From positions 496,001-560,000 of the forward strand of contig NZ_JAUTDO010000001.1 in NCBI RefSeq assembly GCF_030646165.1: a stretch of 64,000 bases of DNA. Direction: 5' to 3'. Numbering within the stretch: the first letter of the stretch is position 1; every line of letters starts with the position of its first letter. The stretch comes from Conexibacter sp. CPCC 206217. Lineage in GTDB: Bacteria > Actinomycetota > Thermoleophilia > Solirubrobacterales > Solirubrobacteraceae. The translations under genes were made by a program, and so were the position numbers. Under the pieces are notes generated by a model. It was given only the letters and a program-made list of their open reading frames with translations, had not been told where the DNA came from and did not search any database. Positions 52,284-59,948 of the stretch are shown here, piece after piece.

Positions 52284-53734
52284 TCGTCGTCGTCCTTGTC
52301 GTCGTCTCTCTTCGTTCTCTTGCGCGTTCTGACGAGCGTCACAGTGGCGGTCGCGTGGTAGCGCGAGCGGCGGTACCCGCCGACCAGCCAGCGACCCGCG
52401 GCCGGGCCGCAGTCCTCGTCGAGCACGACGATCGAGCCCGGCGGGACGTCCCAGATGGCGGCATCGCAGGTGACGTCGATCCGCCGCATCCGCTTGTGCG
52501 GCGCCCACTCCCAGTCGATCGTGTGGATTCCAGGCGTCTGCTCGCCGATCCGCTTGCGCGCGCGGCTGGTGCGCAGCGCTCTCTCGGGCAGGTAGTAGGC
52601 CTTGTTCGACGCGACGAAGAAGATGAAGTCGTTCTGGTCGGCGGTGCGGGTGGCCGCGTCCCAGTACGTCTCGCCCTTGATGACGGCCAGCAGTTGGTCC
52701 TTGCTGCTGTCCTCGTCCTCGTCGGGGTCGTCGTTGCGGAACGCCTCGATCAGCTCCTGCGCCTGCGACTCCCAGCGGTCGTAGAGGCCGGCGTTGCCGC
52801 GTCTCAGCACCTCGTGCGCGATCGCGCCGACGCTCCAACTCGTGTGGGTTCGCGCCAATCTGATCGCGCCGGCCTCGCCGGCGAAGCCGGGGTCGCGCAG
52901 GAACGCCTCGGCGCTGAACTCGACGTCGATCGCGCCCGCTCGCAGAAATCTGCCGCGATGGCTGCGCGAGCGCTCGGGGATCGCCCCGAGCACGCCGAGC
53001 CGGCCGCGCGTGTCGGCCTTCGTCTCGTTCGTGAGCGCCGACTCCTCGATCGCGGCGACGATCAGCGCCTGCGTCGCCTTGTCGTTGGCGCTCAGCTCGC
53101 GCGCGACCGTCAGCAGCTGGTTGGCGACGTCGAGCTGCCGCGTCGCCGCCCACACCAACTTGACTCTCACCTTCGCATCGTCGTCGATGCCCTCGGCGCG
53201 ACGGTCGTCGGCGTTGGCGAGGGCGCTTCTGCGCTTGCCTCTGGAGGCGCCCTTCAGCGAGCCGCGCCCTCTGCGCTCCTGCTCGCTCGGGTACTCCAGG
53301 ATCAGCTCGTCGATGCCCGCCTTCTTGCACAGTCTTCTGACGAAGGCTTGGTGATCGGTCGCGCTGGAGTCGGCGAGCATGACTTTGCCCTTGGCACGCA
53401 GCCTGCAGATCGTGGAGTCCTCGAACGTCAGCATGAAGCTGTCGTCGCGTTTGGCGATCGACCGCAGCCAGTACTCGACGCCGTCCAGCTCCAGCCGGAC
53501 CTCGCGCTCGAGCCGCTCGTCGTCGTCCGCTCTGGGCTTGAAGAGGCCGGAGTCGACGAGCACGCGCTCAGGGTCGATCACGCCCATTCTCACGACGGAC
53601 GAGCCGACGAGGCTGAGCTCCTCCTCGAAGGCGGTCAGGCCGTCGCCGACGAGCAGGTCGACGCCCTTGCCGTCGAGGCGGATGTCGCCGTCGAGCTGAC
53701 GCGCGTCACCCGGAAGGGTGTACAGCGCGCTCAT
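52280..53734 (-). CDS. Baseplate hub protein with transglycosylase-like domain
   Basis: A 484-residue protein. The N- and C-terminal parts resemble tail hub (gp27/gpD-like) beta domains. Residues ~215-320 contain a lysozyme/transglycosylase-like segment (ALIVAAIEESALTN, GRLGVLGAI, WSVGAIAHEV) as in actinophage tail-associated peptidoglycan hydrolases. It would pierce the target wall during contraction. Coupled on both sides by ATGA overlaps. Confidence 0.75.
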   Translation of the reverse strand: MSALYTLPGDARQLDGDIRLDGKGVDLLVGDGLTAFEEELSLVGSSVVRMGVIDPERVLVDSGLFKPRADDDERLEREVRLELDGVEYWLRSIAKRDDSFMLTFEDSTICRLRAKGKVMLADSSATDHQAFVRRLCKKAGIDELILEYPSEQERRGRGSLKGASRGKRRSALANADDRRAEGIDDDAKVRVKLVWAATRQLDVANQLLTVARELSANDKATQALIVAAIEESALTNETKADTRGRLGVLGAIPERSRSHRGRFLRAGAIDVEFSAEAFLRDPGFAGEAGAIRLARTHTSWSVGAIAHEVLRRGNAGLYDRWESQAQELIEAFRNDDPDEDEDSSKDQLLAVIKGETYWDAATRTADQNDFIFFVASNKAYYLPERALRTSRARKRIGEQTPGIHTIDWEWAPHKRMRRIDVTCDAAIWDVPPGSIVVLDEDCGPAAGRWLVGGYRRSRYHATATVTLVRTRKRTKRDDDKDDDE

Positions 53735-54621
53735 CTTCTCGCTCTCCCGCTCCACACTTTCGGCGCTCTCGGCTTCGCCGTTTCGGTCTTTCTTCTCTTG
53801 ACCTCCCGCCGCCACCAGCTGCCTCTCGGCAACTTGATTCTCTCCTTGAGCTTGTCGCCGGGCTTGAGGTGGTTCATTCTGCGCACGTAGCGGGCCGCGG
53901 CAGTGATCTCGTTGGTGGCGTGGAGACCGAGCTCCTCTTTGACGATTCTGCGCAGGTCCTCTCTGCCTTTGACGGTGTAGGAGCGCGTCGGTCTCGCGAT
54001 CGGATCTCTGCGCTTGAGCAGGTCGACCGGGACGTACATTCTCAGCGTCACCGTCACGAACGCTCGCACGCGCGTGTTTCTGACGACGTCGACCTCGCCC
54101 CACTCGAGCTTCTCGACGAACCAGCGGCGGTGGTGATGGGGGACCTGCCCGCGGATCCGCAGCAGCGTCGGACGGTCCTCTTTGCGGTCGAACGGCAGTC
54201 GTGCGAAGTGGTCGAGCACGCGCATGTCGCGCTCGCAGTCGACGTCTCTTCTCCGCGGCCAGCCGCCCAGGATCAGTCTCAGCCGCAGCTGCGGGGCGCT
54301 CGTCCCACGGAAGACGGTCGCCGAGGTCTGTCCCGGCCGCGTCTCGTCCTCCCAGCCGCCGTATCCGCCGAAGGACTGCGGATAGCCGTCGTCGAGGTGC
54401 GCCTTCACGACCAGGTCGTCCTCTTTGCTGACCAGTCTGACGACGTCGTAGGCGGGTCTGTGTCTCTTTCTCTTGGTCGTGCGGCGTCTGTCCGGCAGGG
54501 TTCTCGGCCCGTTCTCGGACTGCATGTGCGCCTGGCGCTGCGCCGCGCGCGTCGCTCTCGCAGTGAGCCGGCTGATCACCTCAGCCAGCGTCTCGGGCAT
54601 CCAGTCGCTCTTGTCGCTCAT
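53731..54621 (-). CDS. LysM-domain tail protein (gp53/gpX-like)
   Basis: A 296-residue basic protein. A C-terminal LysM-like segment (RSYTVKGREDLRRIVKEELG, then MNHLKPGDKLKERIKLP) is preceded by a beta-rich domain. LysM proteins connect hub and tube in P2-like tails and related contractile particles. The ATG at 54621 overlaps the tape-measure stop (ATGA); two upstream in-frame ATGs are less likely. Confidence 0.75.
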   Translation of the reverse strand: MSDKSDWMPETLAEVISRLTARATRAAQRQAHMQSENGPRTLPDRRRTTKRKRHRPAYDVVRLVSKEDDLVVKAHLDDGYPQSFGGYGGWEDETRPGQTSATVFRGTSAPQLRLRLILGGWPRRRDVDCERDMRVLDHFARLPFDRKEDRPTLLRIRGQVPHHHRRWFVEKLEWGEVDVVRNTRVRAFVTVTLRMYVPVDLLKRRDPIARPTRSYTVKGREDLRRIVKEELGLHATNEITAAARYVRRMNHLKPGDKLKERIKLPRGSWWRREVKRRKTETAKPRAPKVWSGRARR

Positions 54622-55913
54622 CGCCATCCCCACTGCTCTTCGTCGTCGAGGTTGCGCACCGTCGAGCGCGCGACCTCGCGACCATCCAGGTACTGATGGA
54701 CGTGAAGGTCACGCTGCGCGCCCGCCCCGCTGCCGAACGGCGAGGCGGATTCGGCACGCTCCATCAGCTGACGCGAGCGATGCGCAGGCGTCACGTCGGA
54801 GCCGGCCGGGAGCTGCACGATCTCCGGGCCGCGTTCGCCGACCAGTGTCGTCTCGCCATGGCGCACGCGACCGCCGTGAGCCCGCTCGGTGGTCGCGCCC
54901 GGCGCGCGACCGGGGCGCGCTGTCTGAGCGGTCGGGTCCGGCACGAGAACCTTTTCGGCGGTCGAGCCCGAGCTCTCGTGCTCCTCGTCGTAGGAGTACC
55001 ATCCGAGCGCGAGCCCGCCCACCTTCGCCACCTTCCACGGGGCGACCTCGAGCAAGGCGCCGCCCCGGGCACGCCACAGTTCCCCCTCAGCGGCCTCTCC
55101 GCGCGCGAATCTGGCCTCCGTGTCCCACCACTCGACTACCGTCGCGCCAGTGCCGACGAGATCCGCGGCTCTCCCGAACCGTTCGGTCCCTCGGGCGATC
55201 GTGCCGACGATTCCTCTCTCATTTCTCAGCAGAGCGGGGAGGCCGCCGCCCGAGCCCGGGAGCCAAAACGGCACGGTGCCCGTATCGAGGGCCAGTTTGC
55301 CGGTGTTGTAGTCGTGTGCCGCCTGGCCGAGCCACGCGCTCCCGGGGATGACGTCCCACACGGGCCCGATCACGTCGCTCAGCGTCGCTGGCGCCTCGCC
55401 CGGCCACGCCGAGTGTTTGAGGGCTGGATCCTCATCCGGCGGCGTCGACATCGACGGCGGCATGACGCCGTTGTATGCGTAGTACAACTCTGGGAACGGC
55501 ATCGTCGGTGTCGGTCTCGGAAATCTCAGCTCCGACATGAACGGATGCTTCGGTCTCGGCGGGAGCAGCGGCGACGGTCTCAGCAGCCCCAGTGCGCCGA
55601 AGAACTTCGAGTTCCGTCGGGTGACCGCGGGCGGCAGCGGTCTCGGCCGCGGCGCGGCAGGCGTGACAGGCGACACGGTCGCCGTCGGAGACAGCGGATA
55701 GACCAGCCCCTGGGTACCCGGCGTACCGTTCCCGGCGCTCCAGACGCCCCTCCCGCCAGACTCCTTGTAGCCCTGGTAACCGACGACACCGGAGCCGGTC
55801 GGGGGTGGGGGAAGCGTCTGTCTTCTCGGCGCAGGCGGCTTCGGCAGCGGTGACGGGACGTCCCAGGGCATTCTCGCCGCCCCGGTGATGTCATTCCACG
55901 AGGCTCCGGTCAT
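54618..55913 (-). CDS. Short tape-measure-like protein
   Basis: A 431-residue protein in the tape-measure position, after the tail-assembly chaperone. The C-terminal part has the typical HGGRVRHGETTLVGERGPE and VQLPAGSDVTP motif of actinophage tape measures. The first ~170 residues are Pro/Gly-rich instead of coiled coil, and the length is short. By the rule of about 0.15 nm per residue it would set a tail near 65 nm. It may be internally deleted. Confidence 0.6.
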   Translation of the reverse strand: MTGASWNDITGAARMPWDVPSPLPKPPAPRRQTLPPPPTGSGVVGYQGYKESGGRGVWSAGNGTPGTQGLVYPLSPTATVSPVTPAAPRPRPLPPAVTRRNSKFFGALGLLRPSPLLPPRPKHPFMSELRFPRPTPTMPFPELYYAYNGVMPPSMSTPPDEDPALKHSAWPGEAPATLSDVIGPVWDVIPGSAWLGQAAHDYNTGKLALDTGTVPFWLPGSGGGLPALLRNERGIVGTIARGTERFGRAADLVGTGATVVEWWDTEARFARGEAAEGELWRARGGALLEVAPWKVAKVGGLALGWYSYDEEHESSGSTAEKVLVPDPTAQTARPGRAPGATTERAHGGRVRHGETTLVGERGPEIVQLPAGSDVTPAHRSRQLMERAESASPFGSGAGAQRDLHVHQYLDGREVARSTVRNLDDEEQWGWR

Positions 55914-55916
55914 CGT

Positions 55917-56677
55917 TCATCCCCACATGAGCTTGGCGACGTGGTGCGCGAGCCGCTCGTCGCGTTTGGCGGCGTACTTGTCAGCCCCGGCGAGGCGCTC
56001 GCGCCAGAACACGCGCTCGAGCGCATCGCCGGCGACGAGCCGCTCGGCGATCCGGTCCAGCCCGAGTGCCAGCGCAAGCTCCACATGACTTTGCTCGCCG
56101 AGGCTCAGCGCCCCGGGACGATCGCCTCCGCGATCTCACGGGAGGTGTCGGTGAGCCAGCGCTCGATCGTGTTGGCGAAGTCGGAGAGCGCGACAACGTT
56201 GACGACCGGGATCGAGCCCTCGCCGCCGACGGTGAACGCCGAGTGGACGGCGCCGCGCGCCGACAGCGCCTGCGGCAGTCCGACAGCCTCGCTGTAGTGC
56301 ACGTCGAAGCGCAGCGGGCCGTAGGAGCCCTCCAGCGCGGTCAGCCGCGGTCTGCCCTCGTCGTCGACGCCGTCGCCCGCATACAGCCCGGCGACGGTCG
56401 CGGCGACGAAGTCGCCCATCCAGTCGATCGTTCCCGGCGTGCCGGTGAGCGTGCTTGCGAAGTCGTGGTCCGGGACCGTGACGCGCGCGATCAGCTCGTC
56501 GCCCCAGCCGGGCAACGGCAGGAACAGCTCCGCCTGCTGCCGGCGCTCGACGTAGGTGCGCCGCAGGCGCGCCAGCGGCGAGTCGGCCGCGGCGGCATCG
56601 CTGCCCGCCGCGGCTGCCTCGCCGTGCTCGACCTCGTCGACGACGTCGTCCGCCGCGAACGGATCGGGGTTCGTCAC
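55917..56677 (-). CDS. Frameshifted long form of the tail-assembly chaperone
   Basis: A -1 shift on the heptamer C_CCG_GGG (56117-56111) fuses 189 residues of the short form to a further 64 residues that end at 55917. The extension is protein-like (LALGLDRIAERLVAGD, ERVFWRERLAGAD, KRDERLAHHVAKLMWG) and has no start of its own. This is the gpG/gpGT arrangement of phage lambda, conserved in most long-tailed phages. Confidence 0.75.
56105..56677 (-). CDS. Tail-assembly chaperone, short form
   Basis: A 190-residue protein between tube and tape-measure genes. The N-terminus is Ala/Asp-rich, the centre contains RRTYVERRQQAELFLPLPGW and VTVPDHDF, and the end is WLTDTSREIAEAIVPGR. Chaperones in this position coat the tape measure during tail assembly. 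Its ATG overlaps the tube stop (ATGA). The final two sense codons lie on the slippery site. Confidence 0.75.
   Translation of the reverse strand: MTNPDPFAADDVVDEVEHGEAAAAGSDAAAADSPLARLRRTYVERRQQAELFLPLPGWGDELIARVTVPDHDFASTLTGTPGTIDWMGDFVAATVAGLYAGDGVDDEGRPRLTALEGSYGPLRFDVHYSEAVGLPQALSARGAVHSAFTVGGEGSIPVVNVVALSDFANTIERWLTDTSREIAEAIVPGR
56111..56117 (-). other. Programmed -1 ribosomal frameshift site CCCGGGG
   Basis: In the zero frame the heptamer reads C CCG GGG followed by CGC TGA, the exact X_XXY_YYZ layout. After slipping, the ribosome reads GCG CTG AGC and continues for 64 codons. Confidence 0.75.
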
Positions 56678-57105
56678 GACGGGAACCAGGTGCCGACCGG
56701 CGTCACGATGACTCTGTACAGCGAGACGCCGTCGCTCTCGGATCTGAAGGACGGCCGCGTGACCTCCTTGAGGATCCCTCTGATCGACTCGCCGCTTCCG
56801 GGCACCTTCGTTCTGTCGTCGGCCATCGCGTAGTACTGGACCGTCGCCGTTCTGCCGATGCGGGCGACCAGGTCGCGCCGCAGCGAGCCGTCGACCTCAC
56901 CACGGTAGGCGCGCTCGAGCACCACGTCGCCGGTGGTCGGGACGCCCGCCAGCGCTTGCTGGGCGACGTTGCCGCCGGGACGGTAGCTGCGCGTCGGCGA
57001 GGTCGTGTCGCCGCCGTCGATCGCGTCCCAGTTGCCGTCCACTCTCAGGTCGGCGAGCGAGAGGGTCGCGACAAACTGCCATTCGCTCGTCAGGGGGTGA
57101 GCCAT
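56674..57105 (-). CDS. Tail tube protein
   Basis: A 143-residue beta-rich protein directly after the sheath gene, the standard position of the tube. It begins MAHPLTSEWQF and contains LERAYRGEVDGSLRRDLVARIG and a C-terminal VIVTPVGTWFP. The tube is the rigid needle driven into the target. Similarity is by position and general pattern. Confidence 0.7.
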   Translation of the reverse strand: MAHPLTSEWQFVATLSLADLRVDGNWDAIDGGDTTSPTRSYRPGGNVAQQALAGVPTTGDVVLERAYRGEVDGSLRRDLVARIGRTATVQYYAMADDRTKVPGSGESIRGILKEVTRPSFRSESDGVSLYRVIVTPVGTWFPS

Positions 57106-57117
57106 CGTCAGCGTCTC

Positions 57118-58545
57118 CTAGATCGTGTCGCTCGGGGCGACCTGGGTGATGGTCAGCTCGACCGTGTGCGCCGAAGGCGACGGCCGCAGGGCGAGGTAGC
57201 CGACGAGACGGGGACGTCTGCCGGCCTCGGTCTCCGCGACGACGCTGGCCGCGTACGCCTCGGCGGCGTCGCCGCCGTAGAGCGCGTCGCGCGCGTACCA
57301 GTCGGCACAGATCGCGATGACGTCGCCGGTGGCGGCGGCGGCGAGATGGCCGCGGCCGTCGATCGTCTGCATCACGCGCTTGCGCAGGACCTGCTTCGCC
57401 TGTGCGTGGACCGCCATCGTCACGCGCATCGCCGAGACCTCGGCGTACTGCGGGTATCTGATGGTGTCGACCGCGGTGATCGCGTCCTCGGCGTAGATCG
57501 CGCCCTGCGGGTCCTGCACGATCACGTTGACGCCGAGGTCGTTGAGCGTCTCGCGCTCGGCGCGGGTGAACTGCTTCACGACGCCGACCGGCGTGCGGTA
57601 CTCCCCGAAGGTCCAGGAGCACGGCTGGCCGGGGCCGGCGGCGTTCTCGCGATCGGCCAGCGCCTCGCGGCCGGTGTGGACCCCGGACGGCGGCACGGGC
57701 ACCGTGACACCGGCGACCGAGACGTTGATCCAGCCGGCCAGCAGCTGGATGTATCTGGCGTTCGGGAGTCCGCGGACCGTCGTGGCGACCGGCTCGATCG
57801 TGGCGACCGTCGCGGTGCGGCCGAAGTCGCCGCGGGCGAAGCGGTTGTTCGCGGCGGCGTGGTCTGCGAGCGCGGTGAAGACGTCGATGCCGTCCCACGC
57901 GGAGGCGCAGACCGAGCCGGGGCCGAAGTCCTCGTCGAAGGCCGCGAGCGCCGTTCTGACCTGGGTGTGGGTGATGCTCGTGTCGTCGTCGGCACCGTCG
58001 GCGAGCGTCGCGCCGGCGACCGTCAGCGGCCATCTGCCGTTCGTGACCGCGCTCGCGGTCACGTAGCCGGAGAGGTCGATCAGCTCGATCGCCTCGTCGA
58101 TGCTGGAGACGGTGCCGCTGACCAGCGTGGAGCCGTTCAGCGTCACCGTGACAAGGCGGTCGTCGCCGCTGTCGGAGGCCGCGACGGCCACTCTGACGCC
58201 GTGGTAGAAGGTGCCCTCGCCGGCGGCCTCGACCGTCACCGTCGCGACGGGGCTGGCGCCGCCGGTGAGCGTGGCTCTCGCCACTCTCGCGGCGGGGCCG
58301 ACGGCCCGCGACAACACGGCGCGGCTGCCGCCCTCGGCGAAGTAGGACTCGACCGCGCGCAGCGTCGAGGTCGTGGAGTGGTCGCCGAACGCCTGGCGGA
58401 CCTGGGCGAAGGAACGGCACTCGACCGGCTCGCCAACCGGGCCGCGGTCGCTGGCGACGACCTCGAAACGAGTCGAGACGTCGTCGGCCGGGAACGGCGC
58501 GGCGCCGCGATCTCCGCGGCGCACGATCACTTCAGGCAGCGGCAT
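57118..58545 (-). CDS. Contractile tail sheath protein
   Basis: A 475-residue sheath (Phage_sheath_1 family). The N-terminal linker region, variable outer domains (~100-230) and the conserved C-terminal domain are all present: VPVPPSGVHTGREALADRE, LNDLGVNVIV, MRVTMAVHAQAKQVLRKRVMQ and SAHTVELTITQVAP at the end. It shows that the tail is contractile (myovirus or tailocin type). The ATG overlaps the stop of the 20-codon frame. Confidence 0.95.
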   Translation of the reverse strand: MPLPEVIVRRGDRGAAPFPADDVSTRFEVVASDRGPVGEPVECRSFAQVRQAFGDHSTTSTLRAVESYFAEGGSRAVLSRAVGPAARVARATLTGGASPVATVTVEAAGEGTFYHGVRVAVAASDSGDDRLVTVTLNGSTLVSGTVSSIDEAIELIDLSGYVTASAVTNGRWPLTVAGATLADGADDDTSITHTQVRTALAAFDEDFGPGSVCASAWDGIDVFTALADHAAANNRFARGDFGRTATVATIEPVATTVRGLPNARYIQLLAGWINVSVAGVTVPVPPSGVHTGREALADRENAAGPGQPCSWTFGEYRTPVGVVKQFTRAERETLNDLGVNVIVQDPQGAIYAEDAITAVDTIRYPQYAEVSAMRVTMAVHAQAKQVLRKRVMQTIDGRGHLAAAATGDVIAICADWYARDALYGGDAAEAYAASVVAETEAGRRPRLVGYLALRPSPSAHTVELTITQVAPSDTI

Positions 58546-58607
58546 CAGCTTGCATCTCCTGCGTTGGTTGCGGACAACTCGACGTGCACCGGCACGGCCT
58601 CGCTCAT
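58545..58607 (-). CDS. Candidate 20-residue microprotein before the sheath gene
   Basis: ATG at 58607 overlaps the upstream stop (ATGA); 20 codons (starting MSEAVPVHVELSA) end in a TGA that overlaps the sheath ATG (TGATG). Without it the ribosome would have to cross 58 nt. Either a real peptide or a coupling device that feeds ribosomes into the sheath gene. Confidence 0.45.
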   Translation of the reverse strand: MSEAVPVHVELSATNAGDAS

Positions 58608-59284
58608 GGGATCTCCTCGACGGGAGTGGTGGTCAGGGCGATCTCTTCGACTCTCGGCCCGTCTTCCAGGTCGAGCGCGGGGTCTTCGATCGGCGGATCT
58701 CTGAGATCGAGCGGCAGCGGGCCGCCGAGATCCGACAGCAGGACGCCGGAGACGGCCAGCACGTGGCCCTCCGTGTACAGCAGCTGGTCGATGTCGTCCG
58801 CCGGCTCGCGCACCTCGTCGGGTGCCTCGGGCGGCGTCGCGACGACGCCGACCCAGCGGGCGGTGAAGCCGGTCGTCAGCGGCAGCTCCTGCAGCAGCAG
58901 CGCGGTCGCGCCGAGCGCCAGGATGCTGGCGGTCGCTCCGCCGACGAGCTCGTCGGCATTGCGTGTGATCGCGTGCACCTCGAGCCGAAGCGTGCCGGTG
59001 TACTCGCCGTCGCCGGCGCGGTAGCGGATGTCGTCGAAGGTGCCCGGGCAGGAGACGACGATCAGCGGCATGAGCTCCTGCGAACGCGGCTTCGGACGCT
59101 CGCGGCAGACGACGTCGAAGGGACGCTCGATCCGCTTGACCGTGCCGCCGAACGGCGTCTGCTGGCGCACGATCTCGTCGAGGTAGATGCCGAGGTGGTA
59201 GCCGAGCAGCAGCTCGCGCGCGGCGTTTCTCAGCGACCACGGCGTCGTGAACGGACCGAGCACGCGTGAGGTGTTCACGCTCAC
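58604..59284 (-). CDS. Putative tail terminator/completion protein
   Basis: A 226-residue protein upstream of the sheath, where tail-terminator or neck proteins are found. LGIYLDEIVRQQTPF, LIVVSCPGTF and GTLRLEVHAITRN give a mixed alpha/beta pattern; the C-terminus is acidic and Pro-rich. The GTG start overlaps the preceding stop (GTGA). Role inferred from position. Confidence 0.55.
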   Translation of the reverse strand: MSVNTSRVLGPFTTPWSLRNAARELLLGYHLGIYLDEIVRQQTPFGGTVKRIERPFDVVCRERPKPRSQELMPLIVVSCPGTFDDIRYRAGDGEYTGTLRLEVHAITRNADELVGGATASILALGATALLLQELPLTTGFTARWVGVVATPPEAPDEVREPADDIDQLLYTEGHVLAVSGVLLSDLGGPLPLDLRDPPIEDPALDLEDGPRVEEIALTTTPVEEIP

Positions 59285-59688
59285 GGGCTCTCCTCGGAGT
59301 CGAGCGGGCAGCCGGCGATGATCGCCTCCGCCAGCGCCTCGACGGCGTCGTTGTAGAGCGTCGAGAAGGCGTCGAAGGCGGTGCCGGCCTCGGTGCGTTC
59401 GGGCAGCACGGACAGCTCGATCAGCTGCGCCGTGCGGTAGACGGCCGCGGTCGCCGCGGCGGCTTCGAACGCGTCGGTGCACGGGCTGCGGCCGGCGAAG
59501 CGCATCGCGACGTCGTTGCAGGCCAGCTCGATCAGCGCTCTGACCTGCGTCTCCGTCGGACGCGTCGTCTCGGTGAATCTGCCCAGCTCTCTGGCGGACG
59601 TCGCGGCGATCGAGTCGCGCCCGCGCGTGCGGGAGGACAGGACCGTGGCGACCTGGTCGGGCGTGGGCGCCCAGGCGGGAGCGGCCAT
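59281..59688 (-). CDS. Putative head-tail connector-like protein
   Basis: A 135-residue helical protein (TETQVRALIELACNDVAMRF, then EAAAATAAVYRTAQLIELSVL) resembling the small all-helical connectors that precede terminator genes in actinophages. It would be the only possible trace of a head-joining module. Its 3' end overlaps the next gene by 4 bp. Confidence 0.5.
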   Translation of the reverse strand: MAAPAWAPTPDQVATVLSSRTRGRDSIAATSARELGRFTETTRPTETQVRALIELACNDVAMRFAGRSPCTDAFEAAAATAAVYRTAQLIELSVLPERTEAGTAFDAFSTLYNDAVEALAEAIIAGCPLDSEESP

Positions 59689-59690
59689 GG

Positions 59691-59948
59691 TTACTCGTGA
59701 ACCTCCGTCGGCGGCACGCTGCGCGTCGCCGGGTTGGTCTTGACGACGACGCCGCCGAGGCGGTCCTGCAGGTACTGCGAGACGATCCCGATCGCGACGA
59801 GCGCGGCGGTCAGCTTCGCGGTCGTGTCGCCGCCGAGCGTGATCCCGAACGGCTCGATCAGCGCGACCACGGTGCTCAGCAGCGCCGCCGCGGTGACGGG
59901 CAGCTTGAGCGTCGCGAGGTCGTCGAGGAAGGCGCGCAGGAAGCTCAT
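59691..59948 (-). CDS. Putative holin
   Basis: An 85-residue protein with two membrane segments (LPVTAAALLSTVVALIEPFG; AALVAIGIVSQYL) and a charged C-terminus, directly after the endolysin (ATGA overlap). It would release the endolysin and, with it, the tail particles. Confidence 0.7.
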   Translation of the reverse strand: MSFLRAFLDDLATLKLPVTAAALLSTVVALIEPFGITLGGDTTAKLTAALVAIGIVSQYLQDRLGGVVVKTNPATRSVPPTEVHE

